Below, piece by piece: positions 37,001 to 48,671 of a stretch of 64,000 nt of DNA. The translations under genes and the position numbers were made by a program. The DNA lies in assembly GCF_964204645.1 (NCBI RefSeq), contig NC_134033.1, positions 14,882,155 through 14,946,154 on the forward strand. The letters are read 5' to 3'. The stretch comes from Tubulanus polymorphus. Taxonomy: Eukaryota; Nemertea; Palaeonemertea; Tubulaniformes; Tubulanidae. The notes under the pieces were generated by a model. The model ran no database searches. It was given only the letters and a program-made list of their open reading frames with translations, and was not told where the DNA came from. The stretch's first letter is position 1. Each line of letters begins with the position of its first letter.

Positions 37001-37984
37001 ACGTCGGCACTTTTTTATCATTTTTTTTAGGTTTTTGTAAATATTTGGTGAAACTATTTCATTACGACAAATCAATTAATGGTTCGTTAGTATATGATCC
37101 ACTTTCTCTGCTCTCTTGTTATTCATATGAAACTGGGTCGAGCTGGGTCGCGTTGTCATCGCTGTTAATTATATTGAAATACCATTCTATAATTATATAT
37201 CAGTTAATAGTGCGGGGACAGGATCAGTTATTACTGGAGGGATTGGTGATGTCAGTTTGTAGGAGGGGGGAACTGGATCAGTCTGAAGGAGGTCTCTGGT
37301 CTCACTCCCTTCTTTGGGCTCAACCGCCCTCTCCTCCTATATCTCCCTCTCTCTTATTCCTCCTGCCTCTCGACCCTACCCTCCCTCAGTCAGCTCTGGT
37401 TAGTTGATTGAGATGACAGGTTACTAGGTGTATATGAAGGTATCATATTTATAATTGATGAAGGTGGTTGGTGTTAATTGTTCTACTCACACACAGTCAC
37501 TCATTCTCGTGTGTGGCGGGGCTCTGTTACAGTCACCGGATACCGAGGAATGTTTCTAATATTTATTGTCAGTCTATTTCAATTGACTATTAGGTCAATT
37601 ACTAGTGGAGCCGATAGATAATAGAGAGACATCGCAGCCCCGGAATCAGTCTCCTCTATTCCACTGCAGTAAAACCAGGATGTATCCCGCAAAAAACTTT
37701 TTAGTGAATCAGTTTTTAATGGTAAAATGAACAGATGGTGAGATGAGTATTCTATTGTTTACTGGATGCTGTTGTTGCTGCTGATGTGGGAACGATGTTT
37801 TTAGAGATGTTAGGATGATGATGATGATGTGGTTTCTCTCGCAGTTTTCGATCGGAAGCTGAATATTCACTTTACCCGGCTCTACACTAGTTAACATCAA
37901 CGTGCCGCCGATGACTAAATACTTGTAACTACCGCACTTCATCGTTCTCAGGATTTAACTTATTTACCGCAGTCGAATTCTATC

Positions 37985-38562
37985 TCATCCTGAAGGAGTT
38001 TATAAAGTGTTCTATCTGTTATGAAAGAGTTTACGAAGAGCTCTATCCGTCGTGAAGGAGTTTAAACGAGTTTATAAAGTATTCTATCCGTCGTGAAAGA
38101 GTTTAAACGAGTTTATAAAGTATTCTATCTGTCGTGAAAGAGTTTAAACGAGTTTATAAAGTATTCTATCTGAGGTGAAGGAGTTTAAACGAGTTTGTAA
38201 AGAACTCTACCTGTTGTGAAGGAGTTTATTAAAGTATTCCATCTGAGGTGAAGGAGTTTATAGGGCTCTACCTGTTGTGAAAGAGTTTAAACAAGTTTGT
38301 GAAGAGTTCTATCAGTTGTGAAGGAGTTTGTTAGAGTTCTATCTGTTGTGAAGGAGTTTATAGGGCTCTACCTGTTGTGAAAGAGTTTAAACGAGTTTGT
38401 GAAGTGTTCCATCAGTTGTGAAGGAGTTTGTTAGAGTTCTATCTGTTGTGAAGGAGTTAATAGGGCTCTACCTGTTGTGAAAGAGTTTAAACGAGTTTGT
38501 AAAGTGTTCCATCAGTTGTGAAGGAGTTTGTTAGAGTTCTATCTGTTGTGAAAGGTTGCTAT
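37985..38562. repeat. composite tandem repeat upstream of PINCH exon 1c
   Basis: Fifteen or so imperfect units of GTGAAGGAGTTTAAACGAGT + TTATAAAGTATTCTATCTGTT with shorter variants (GTTATAGGGCTCTACCTGTT). Ends about 80 bp before the ATG at 38643. Confidence 0.92.
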
Positions 38563-38642
38563 AGAAACCGTTTTCAGATTTCTAAATCAACCTTCCATTT
38601 CCGATTACGTTCCAATTTGGATGCGCGATTATAGTTTTAAAA

Positions 38643-41600
38643 ATGGCCTCGACTAAAATTCATCTTCAATCGTTGAACAAAAACAATGAAAGTCCGTTGT
38701 TTCGGCGTAGGAGTCAAAAAGCGTCGCAACAGCGTATTCCTACGCCGCCGCCGCCGCCGCCTAACCGTCCGACCGATTTACACCTTCAATACACCGTTAA
38801 CGATATACCGCCGCAGCTTCCTCCGCGGCCGAAAGATTCCGTTTATTTCCCGGACGACGAAAATAGGAACAATGAGTACGTTATCATGTATCACATATCT
38901 GAGATTCATATATCTGAGAATCAAATACCTGAGAATCTCATCAAATACCTGAGAATCTCATATACCTGAGAATGTCATATCATATACCTGAGAATCTCAT
39001 ATCATGTACCACATACCTGAGAATTTCATATCATGTATCTGAGAATCTCATTTGATATATCTGATAATCATATAACTGCGCAACATATATCTGAGAATCT
39101 CATCGTATGCCTGATAATCTCATATCATATGTCTGAGAATCATATATCTGATATCTCATATCGTGTGTTATATCCCTGGGAATCTGATATCATGTATCTG
39201 GGAATCTCTTATCATCTGGGCATTTCATATATATCCGAGAATCGCATATCAAATATTTGAAAATCTCATATCATATATCTGAAAAACGTATATCATCCAT
39301 CTGAGAATCTCATATCATGTGCATGGATCTGAAGCATTTTTCAATGTTTTATTCTCTATTCAGTGTCCAACCTGTGTCTATTCTCTCTATTTTAGCGTCT
39401 AATTTGTGTCTATTCCCTGTGTGTGTATTTTCAGCACGAATATGAGTTTAGGAAACGCAGTTTGTACGCGGTGCGGAGATGGATTCAGCGCGCACGAGAA
39501 AATCGTCAATTCAAACGGTGAAATTTGGCACACCGAGTGCTTCGTGTAAGTTTGATATTTATACGTCAGTCATTCATGTGTGTGTACTGAAATTTTCATT
39601 ATTTTAGATTTTAAATTTTTAAGTGTCGCCGTGTATTGGAAAAATTGCCAACTTCTAATCTAACATTGCAGGGGTGAAAATAGGGGTTGGTTTCGGGGGT
39701 CCGGACCGAACACCTCCCCACTGAAGTTACCCTTTTCGTCAAGACAGGGATAGCTTTTTAAGACCTCCAAATTTGACACTCATCCTCATCGAAAACTGCA
39801 TATTTTCGGATATATTTCTTGGGGAAATTTCGAATACCGAGGGTAGGACCCTGCTAGCGGCCTTTGGCATGGCTGCTTTATCTGAAAAATACTTTTTCCT
39901 CTGGCAAACTTCCTGAATCCACCCCCGCATTTCCTCAAAATACACGTGTAAAATAGTCACTTTCTGACCCCGAAAAGATGTGTAAAGTCTCTCAGTGGTT
40001 GTGTTGTGAACTATTTATATCTGATTTATCGGTTTTTTTTTTCTCTTCAGTTGCGCTCAGTGTTTTCGACCGTTTCCTGAAGGTATTTTTTACGAGTTTG
40101 AAAGTCGGAAATACTGCGAACACGATTTCCACGTGCTGTTCACTCCGTGCTGTGGGAAATGCAGTAAGTACTCTAGTTATCTCTATATCCTACAGATGGC
40201 ACCACTCATTGTCATGGTTCCATGCAGAGCTGTTGTCAAATAGTCCTGATTTTCAGTATTACAAGAAATACTGATTTGATGCATACAGAAATATGAAAGA
40301 TGTTACTGAGGGTCTTACTGTTGATTACTGATTAATTTGAACAGAAATATGAAAGATGTTACTGAGGGTCTTACTGTTGATTACTGATTAATTTGAACAG
40401 AAATATGAAAGATGTTACAGGGGGTCTTACTGTTGATTACTGATTAATTTGAACAGAAATATGAAAGTTGTTACTGAGGGTCTTACTGTTGATTACTGAT
40501 TAATTTGAACAGAAATATGAAAGATGTTACTGAGGGTCTTACTGTTGATTACTGATTAATTTGCACATTTTCTTTCATATTTCAATGAAATGTTCAGAGC
40601 CATATTTAATGGGGGCCAGTTGCCCCTTAGAAACTTTGGAAAATTGCGCTCTGCAAATATTGTTGTTATATCTTATAGAACTGTCCTTTTTCGGGTTTTC
40701 TGCTCCCCCCCAAAAAAAAATTCAAATGCTAGGTATGGCTCCTCTATTTCTCCTGATGTTACTGAAAAAAAAATTCAACTTGTTAGTGATAGCAATTTCA
40801 GAGGTTGGCAGACCAGTTTAAGAGATGAGCTCCTTGTTCCTTCTGCAGAGGACCAGCTCATTGATTCCGCCTGCGAGGGACCAGCTCATGGTATTATTAA
40901 ATTGTCTATTTTCAGGTGAGTTTATAGTCGGACGCGTGATTAAAGCGATGAATAATAACTGGCATCCCGACTGTTTTCGATGTGAAATATGCCATTCGAT
41001 TCTCGCCGACGCCGGATTCGTTAAGAACGCTGGCAGAGCCCTCTGTAGGGAATGTAACGCGAAAGAGAAGGCATCGGGAACAGGAAAATATGTGTGTCAT
41101 AAATGCCAGTAAGTGAACAGTGTTAGTACGGGTATCAATCGTGCAGACTGGAGACACTCCCATCATACATTCACTACTGGCGGATCAGTGCTGGTAAAAT
41201 GTCTAATTAGTGTCTGGTGTTTGTAGTTAATTTTCAATTAATAATGTCTCAGGTGAAGCACTGAACACATGTGAAGTGTGGACAATGAAAAAATGTGAAG
41301 AATGGTGTGAAAGAGTGTTGAATGTCTGAGCGGTGCAGGTTTCCAGATGCTGTTAAAACAACTTGTTTAAACAATTCCCCCCCCCCCCTCCGCTGTGTCT
41401 GACGAAATGTGTCTTTATTTATTTTATAGTTCGATAATAGAAGAAGGACATATAAAATATAAAGGAGATGTCTTCCATCCCTATCATTTTAATTGTACAT
41501 CATGCAGGTAAAACTAATCCCCTTTCACTCCCCTTCGACCCCCACCTCCCACAATTTGTTCATGCTCTTATTCATCTATTTCAGTATTGAACTAAATTCG

Positions 41601-44348
41601 GACGCGCGCGAAAAAAATGGCGAATTATATTGTTTACGTTGCCATGACAAAATGGGTATCCCTATTTGCGGGGCGTGTCGGCGACCGATCGAGGAACGCG
41701 TTGTCCATGCTTTAGGGAAAGCCTGGCATGTAGAGGTACGTTTTATTCCACAGCTGGTTACCCAGCTATATCCATTTTGCGAGAGAAATCCCTCACAAGG
41801 ATAGTTGAGCCAGAGGGTAGAAGGTTTATATACGTATTTGAGCAACATTTCAGCTAATGACTATTTAGCAATTATCAGATTTTACTTGATACAGATGATG
41901 TACAATTCATTATGTGCAATTCATTCTGTATCATGTACACCTGATGATGGCTTATATAGTCTTAAGCTGAAACATTGGTCTAATATACAGTCCACCCCGA
42001 TAAACCGCCCTCCCATTTACCGCCACCCCGCCTACCGCCAGGTTTTCTCAATGTACATCTCTATACAAATACATAGTTAAACAGCCCCGATATATCGCCA
42101 TACTCTCTACACCGCCAAAATCGTTCTGCGCCGATGTGGGCGCAGTATATCGGGGCTTGACTGTATGTATAAACCTTTCTACTCAAAGAACTTTACATCT
42201 TTGGAACTTTACATCTTTTCATCATGAATTATTGTTTGATTTCACTTGTATATTCACCTTACACTGATATTGTGTATCCACTCGACTTATCAATCTTACG
42301 CTCGTTTTCGAAATTTTCAGCATTTTGTTTGCGCGAAGTGTGAAAAACCGTTTTTAGGTTCGCGTCATTACGAGAAGAAAGGAATGGCTTATTGCGAAAC
42401 TCATTATCATCAGTTATTCGGAAATATATGCTTCGTGTGCAATACAGTTATATCTGGAGACGGTGAGTTTTGATTCTCATTCAGATAGATATCATTATTA
42501 GAGTCCTATTTGTGCTGATTCAATGGCTGAATCATTTACTGAATCATCTAATTACAGTAAAACCTTGTTGATAGGAATCTCGTGGGTTAAGGTGAAATTA
42601 TCGGGTTTCGTTTTGATATAAATAGCTATCTTAGCTGGGACATGCTGGAAATCATTGTAATAAACAACAAGTTTTTGTCGTAAACAATTATTAATGAGGT
42701 TCAACCAGATTAGTGAACTGTCTACTTGTTTTTCGGTCAGCCACACTATTCTGCCATCTATGTGAAAATCTATGAACTAAATCACCTGGAAATTTGTCAG
42801 AAAAGGACATGTATGAAGTTGCAGTCTCTGATGGGTTTAGAAATGGACCCTTCATGAAATACAGCACCCAAACCTATGCAGCCCTTGTACTTAGCTTAAG
42901 GATGATTTGAGGAAAGTCTTGTATCTAGCTGTTTACCATACCATGCACATTGTCAGGAATTTAGACTACCTTGTGAGGTCGGTGTGACCAATACGAACCA
43001 CTAGCTGACATCAGGTCATGCAATCTGATTTTAATCTAATATGTCATAGAATCTAAAAAGTCATGATCGGTCAGCGACGCTATGAACCCTGACTGAACTG
43101 GCTGATTTTAAAAACCATTTAATGCCCGATGGCCAATTTGAACCCTCTCTGTGCATGAATGGTCACCAAAATTAAATAATGATAAATAATCTAAAAAGCA
43201 TTTTCGGATCAGTAGATGTTTTAATAGTTGTTGTTTATATTCATTTTCTATAGTATTCTCAGCTTTGAATAAAGCCTGGTGCGGAAATCATTTTGCGTGC
43301 GCATTCTGTGACAAGAAAATGAGCCATAAGTAAGTGCTGCCATCTATCTATCATATCAAACATTTTTTTGGTCATATCTATTGACCTAACGTGAGCCTGC
43401 GTGACAATTAAATCATCGAGCAACTGGCCCCTGGTTGTATTATTTCAGTGTCTATCATGTTTGACCAGGTTCGTGTGGATTTACAGAGTTCATTGTTTTA
43501 TGCGTATTTTCCAGAAGAGAGGTTTACAATTCGCCTCGATGATTTAAATCAATGAAAGCGCAATCTGTTCAAATTCATGCTATGTTTAACTCGGAGTTCA
43601 GATCATAGCAGGGGTCGGAGGGGAGGGTGCAGTTTCAACCGAGCCAAACAGCAGTCCGTTGCAAATTGGCAACCATCTCATTTTCAATGAACTCGGCAAT
43701 TCAAATTAATTGTACAGTCAACCCCCCATATACCACCCTCCCATATACCTCCACCCTCCAGCCTACCGCCAAAGTTTCTCAATCTCTATACAAATACGTA
43801 GTAAAACACCCCGATATACCACCATACTCTCTATACCGCTAAAATCGCTCCGCACCGATGCGGGCGCAGTATATCAGGGGTTGACTGTAGTGTAAATTAG
43901 CGTTTGAAAGATTCAACTAATTCTGGAACAAGGAACCGTTAGGCTAAAAAAATTGATACCTTGTTTCTGCGCTCTGCTGAGCTTAAATGTTGACCCGGCC
44001 GGCCGCCTATCTACCCTATACATTACTTTTTTTTAAATCGTGATCAATTTTACCATAACAGACCCGGCCGCTATAGAAATGAACTGTTTATAAATTTTAT
44101 CATATTTTACAAAAATGACCCGGCCGCTGCGGAGAAACAAGGTATCATTTTTGTTTAGCCTTACTTGTTACGTATTCGGTGTTTCTATAGTCAACTTCTT
44201 ATAAAATTTTTTTTTTCTGATATCCGTTTGCAGAACGCGCTTTTACGAATACGATCTGCGGCCGGCGTGTAAAAACTGTTACGAGAAATTCCCGTCGGAA
44301 TTGAAAAAGCGTCTGAAAAAAGAGTACGACAGTCAACCTAAAAAGTGA
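38643..44348 (+). CDS. LIMS1: PINCH/LIMS focal-adhesion adaptor, five LIM domains
   Basis: Exons from start 1c: 38643-38875, 39435-39545, 40051-40163, 40916-41108, 41430-41507, 41585-41735, 42321-42462, 43254-43329, 44234-44348; 403 residues. The N-terminal extension of this form is proline-rich ([24 protein letters not shown]), a possible SH3/WW ligand. Five C2H2C/D LIM fingers follow, starting [20 protein letters not shown] and including [36 protein letters not shown] and [15 protein letters not shown]. Order and spacing match PINCH proteins; LIM1 binds integrin-linked kinase and LIM5 binds Rsu1 in vertebrates and flies. Acts at integrin adhesions. AATAAA is at 44694-44699. Alternative starts 1b (and perhaps 1a) give shorter leaders. 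Confidence 0.96.
38880..39325. repeat. ATATCTGAGAATCTCAT tandem repeat
   Basis: Diverged units around CATATACCTGAGAATCTCAT. It starts immediately after the exon 1c donor of PINCH and fills most of that intron. Confidence 0.92.
39670..39960. mobile_element. dispersed GGGTCCGGACC repeat, copy 1
   Basis: Shares TTAGGGGG/GGGGTCCG..CC, GTATATTTCTT-like and GCTGCTTTATCTGAAAAAT with 45045-45280. Non-coding, in a PINCH intron; family not identified. Confidence 0.55.
40284..40563. repeat. 56 bp tandem repeat, 5 copies
   Basis: Unit ACAGAAATATGAAAGATGTT + ACTGAGGGTCTTACTGTTGA + TTACTGATTAATTTGA, nearly identical between copies, hence young. In the PINCH intron 40163-40916. Confidence 0.97.
41941..41980 (+). 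ncRNA. hammerhead-ribozyme-like core (degenerate)
   Basis: CTGATGA (41941-41947), stem GGCTT/AAGCT (41949-41953 with 41964-41968), GAAAC (41969-41973), then AC-ATTG-GT and C at 41980. This reproduces the conserved core and a two-base-pair stem III with a tetraloop, as in minimal hammerheads of Penelope-like elements. Against activity: stem I hardly pairs and the 10.1-11.1 pair is not G-C. Probably a retroelement remnant. Confidence 0.35.
41988..42163. mobile_element. pogo-like MITE, copy 1 (176 bp)
   Basis: Ends CAGTCCACCCCGATAAACCG and ATATCGGGGCTTGACTG, flanked by TA (41986-41987, 42164-42165). Interior CCGCC-containing blocks match copy 2 at 43715. In a PINCH intron. Confidence 0.85.
43715..43887. 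mobile_element. pogo-like MITE, copy 2 (173 bp)
   Basis: Ends CAGTCAACCCCCCATATACC and ATATCAGGGGTTGACTG, flanked by TA (43713-43714, 43888-43889). In the intron before the last PINCH exon. Confidence 0.88.
43942..44160 (+). mobile_element. Harbinger-like MITE, copy 3 (219 bp)
   Basis: Begins GGCTAAAAAAATTGATACC and ends GTATCATTTTTGTTTAGCC, flanked by TTA (43939-43941 and 44161-44163). Almost identical to copy 2, so the family moved recently. It lies 73 bp before the last PINCH exon. Confidence 0.92.
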
Positions 44349-47300
44349 GATGAACTCTCGAGATCGACGCCGGCGTGTAATTCTGGACTATTCATCGTAA
44401 TACTGGATACGGAATATCGGTGTGCTGCTTCTAGTTCTAATTTATCTAGAAATCTCTCCTAAAGTTTCGCACGACGCGAGGAACTGCGAGATAGCTATAC
44501 GCGTGTATATACTTATCGAATGAGAGAATATGAAGGACTTAGCGAGAGAGGGAGGATACAGGGAGGGAGAAGGGGGGGCAGATATCGGAAGAGAAAAGGG
44601 GGGAAAAGTTTAAAACCTATTGTGAAGTTGATAGAGAGGCCTGGGAGTTCATTGCTCTATCACTGACCATAGTTTCACCTATGAACTGAACGCAATAAAT
44701 CCTAAAACACGAATAAGCGTGAATAATACCAGCTAATTCTGAATAGTTTTTTATGAGAGTGTATGATAAAGTCAGACGCTATACACGCAGTTTGTAAATA
44801 GGGGTCATTGATTTATTGTGTAGAGGTCGCATTCACATTCATACAGTATAGGTTACACCGATATACTGCATTTTTTAGAAGGGCTTCATAGGATCAGGGA
44901 GATCACCTCCCTGGTAGGATCTATGTCGGTCCGTAAAAATGGAACCTTGCTTATTAATTCATGTGACAAAAAAAACAACAGGCTGTGACAATTATAACCC
45001 TAGTCATAGAGAAATTTGATGAATTTATTGCTGTAGTTATCGATGGCAGATTTAGGGGGTGGTCTCAGGGGTCCGAACCCTACCTTTCGGTTGAGATTGC
45101 CCGGACACAGATCGTTAAAACCGGTATAATTGATACTCTTCCTCTCGAAAATTGCAACCTTTCAGATGTATTTCTTCAAAAGATATCATAAACCCAATAG
45201 AGGCCTTTGACTTTGCTGCTTTATCTGAGAAATGCCTTCCGGACCCCGGCTTCCAATTTTCCTAGATCCTCCGCACTGGTGACCGGGACCCAGTTCCACG
45301 TTTGTGAATTTAGATCTGACTCGAAAGTTTGGGTATAATTGAAAATGAACTGATTTTAAGCTCGGAATCAATTATATTTCGCAAATGAACGCAGCTCTAT
45401 CAAATGAACTGATCGGATTGTCTGGTAACCTGTGTTTAAACCCAACACGGTAAACTCTCGCTTGTATCGCTAAGGACTAACATCGAGAGGAAAGAATTTA
45501 ACAACAGCTCTCATTCTGTTCGATATGTAGGTCAATTACATTACTTATATATTGTGCAATGCTTTAAGAGTTATAGTTATAATGCTGATATTGTATTGTT
45601 ATAATGAATACTGTCTACTACTGCTTAATACTTGTATAAAAACTTACTGCATGAATTCAATCATTATATATATATATATTATACACAGATTATCAAAATC
45701 ATTGATATTCAAAATATAATAATTGCGCATTACATGAAAACTGTTTGTACTTGTTCTCGATAATCACCTCGGTTATTGCCAGGAAATCTAGGGAAAAGTC
45801 GGGGAGTTTTCTTTTCTTCATGGAATTTTGTAAAAAAAAAAAAAAAGCTGAAAGTCATTGAAATTTGGTGATATTGCTAGATCGTGTGTAAAATCTAACA
45901 GTTTCTGTGTATGTGTTACGTATTTGACTGTGTTAATTGATCGTATTCTTAGCAGATCAAGTCAGGGAAAACAACAAGGTGCATGTCGGGGAATAGTCTC
46001 GGAAATAGCTAGTCAGATAAAAGTAGCCATCGTGCTCAGGCTTAAAACCCGGATTCCCAGGTGGGTGGAGGAGAGGATAGAGCGATACCAAAATGTATTT
46101 TTGGCGATACCCTTGAGGTTTGGAGTCCTACAGTTCCCCGGTAGGTGAGGAGAGGACGGATAGAGAGCAAACCCTTGAGGATTTGAGAATCCCACCGTTC
46201 CAGTGGCTCTGGAGAATACCACCGAACCCAGGTGGGTGGAGGAGAGGATAGAGCAAAACCCTTGAGGATTGGAGAATTCCAGTGGTTATGATGAACTAAC
46301 GGCTATGAAAATAGGAGTCTGATCCGCTACCTTGGGCTAAAGAGACATCATGGCCCTGTCTTGAGAAACCCTGTACCTCGCTGAGTTCTGTTAGCCATAC
46401 GGCCCGTATTTCAGGTGGGCCTACTTGAGACTTTGTGAGTCAAGAGTTTAGCACTCTTTGGCAATGTTATCATTGTACTGATGATTCAAGTGGTTATTGT
46501 GTCTCGAAGCCGTTTATCTCTTTGATATCAAAATATCATTTAATCAAATTCTAGCACGTGCATTAAAAATTAACAATGAATGAATGATACATGTATAATT
46601 TAATATCTATTGATGAGTCGAGTGCGGTCAACAACAACCGTTTAATGTTTCCAGACAAGCCAAGATGTTCGCCTCACTGGTACAGCTCCATCCAACTGGC
46701 ACAGCTATCCCTAGCTGTGGCAATGAAGGATTCCACCCATGGCAGGCGAAGGTCCACCACAAGGCGGCGCTAGTAATTATCAGATAATATTTGGATTCGG
46801 GAGCCTAAAATCCAATTGAGAAATGTACACCGATTCAATCAAACCTTTATGAAAGGTAAACGAAGGCTGGACTATATTTTGTCGTTGGGTTTCAAGTTGT
46901 TAGATTAGTGTATATTATGAGTTTCTATAAGTAGCTTTAGCTTTACTGAGATAACAAGTAGTTTTACCAGACAAGGGGATCCTTCAATCCATGGTAGGCC
47001 TACTAGGCCGCGATGTGAAGGGTTCAGCCATCACCTCTCCACGCAGTCATCCAGCCATCTCTGCTTTCTCCTGCAGACAGGATCGACATTCGACATTCCA
47101 TGATCAACGCAATCAAACAAGATCCTGCAGACATATCGATTAAAAAACAAACTCCAAACCACTGGAAATGAATTCTAGAAAATTTGTATTTTTTCACCAT
47201 CGGTATATAAAGTTAACATGAGTACATATATAGTCACTTCGAGTCGCGTCAAAATTTCTTCTTTATATCAAACGCATCGAAAACTGTTTTATATTTTATA

Positions 47301-47572
47301 ATATATATATATTTCAATCTATATTGCCGTGTATTTACACAGATTAACACAGGGTTTTTTTAGAGCCTAGTATTGAATATCACATTGATGAGCAGGGAAT
47401 TTAAACAGTTGTCAACGAAGAGAGTTTAATAGCTGATCACACTTATGAGCGGATCGAGTATGCCACGTCATATCGTGGTGTCATTTTCAGCGATGTCGTA
47501 TACCAGCATTCTGGAAATACTGATCCTGAGGTTTTCTTGGTTGGCGCAGACGCTGGCAACCCACTACTAGCT

Positions 47573-47690
47573 CAGGGCCCAGTTTCACAAAAAAGTCTTA
47601 ATATCTCAAATTTTGGGTCTATTTGCTTCTAGCTACTTCACGTTTTCCATGAGGACAACAATTCAAACTTAATTGTTTTTGGCTTACACT
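47573..47690. mobile_element. GGGCCCAGTTTCAC MITE, 5' part
   Basis: Starts CAGGGCCCAGTTTCACAAAA and keeps the interior GAGGACAACAATTCAAAC; the right terminal repeat is missing. Confidence 0.7.
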
Positions 47691-47919
47691 TATTCGTAAC
47701 ACTCCTACTGGCCTTTAATCTAGTAATTCATCTCTAGTCGCAGAATCTGCACCTTCGGAGTCCCTATACTTTTACAGGGTTTACTTTATCACGAATGAAA
47801 CTCATTTTTGGAGAATCTCGAATTCTAACGAAGTGAAGCGTGATATTTACTATTCTCGGAAACGCCCCAGGCTAGAAAAACATTTCTTCGGAATTACATC
47901 AGCCACACGTGTAATATTC

Positions 47920-48050
47920 AACGTAACTCGATTGTTTTTTTTTCATATCCTACTGCACTTATTTGGAACACTTTATCGTTATCTCAGCCTTTTAATCAAA
48001 TCAATCAATCAATCATAATCTGTACAAGTCTTAATAGGACAATTTTAAAA
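47920..48050 (+). pseudogene. LINE C-terminal fragment
   Basis: In one frame the plus strand reads SYPTALIWNTLSLSQPFNQI, matching the aPxxWNxLP-type end of non-LTR retrotransposon ORF2 proteins. Short and frame-broken upstream by a poly-T run. Confidence 0.5.
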
Positions 48051-48671
48051 AAGTAAGCCAATTTTTTTTCTTCACCAATATTTAATCCCTTATCGTATCG
48101 AAGTCTTAACATTTTTTATGTCCACTTCCCATTGGAACACTTAGATTCCTCATTGGTGGACGCCACAAATCACCGGTAAATTAAATAAATATATATAAAT
48201 AAATGTACATCCATAAACATGATCACGTTTTTTTCAAAACGGCGTCACACGAAAACATTATGCGGATTCATACAATTTTCTGAAATATCACTATTGAAAT
48301 ATATTCATCTGTTTTTTTTTTAAGATATCAAAAATAAATCTTGTTTTCTACCGGTATATAGTCATTATCCCACGTTCCAAACCAGAAGTAGGTAGTTACC
48401 ATAGTAACTTATCGAAGGTGTTCACAACACGCAGCCTTTAACGGCAAGCCGACATATCGATTGATTCATAGATTTTTCTTAGAAATTATCTGATATTAGA
48501 CACACAGGTGTTTGACAAACAGAGTCTAGTCTCCGGAATCACAATGCTTAATCCTGAACCACACTTAAATAATACTCGAAAAGTCGCATGCACTAATAGT
48601 CCTGCTCCGATACTGAAGCCATGCCCAAAGACAGGGAGCTGATTTCCGTCGTCCCCTGTAGCCGTTTCTGA

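Larger units (their letters stand above)
44349..48671. other. PINCH 3' UTR and repeat-rich intergenic region
   Basis: 3' UTR to about 44700. 45045-45280 is a second copy of the GGGTCCG repeat of 39670. 46020-46300 holds imperfect repeats containing CCAGGTGGGTGGAGGAGAGG. 47573-47690 is a half copy of the GGGCCCAGTTTCAC MITE. 47830-48050 is a LINE fragment. I see no protein-coding gene in this interval. Confidence 0.55.

Noticed and set aside
40561-40919. Two overlapping frames of ~100 codons before PINCH exon 4
   Set aside because: They run into the exon acceptor at 40915 and show no protein similarity; possibly repeat-derived.
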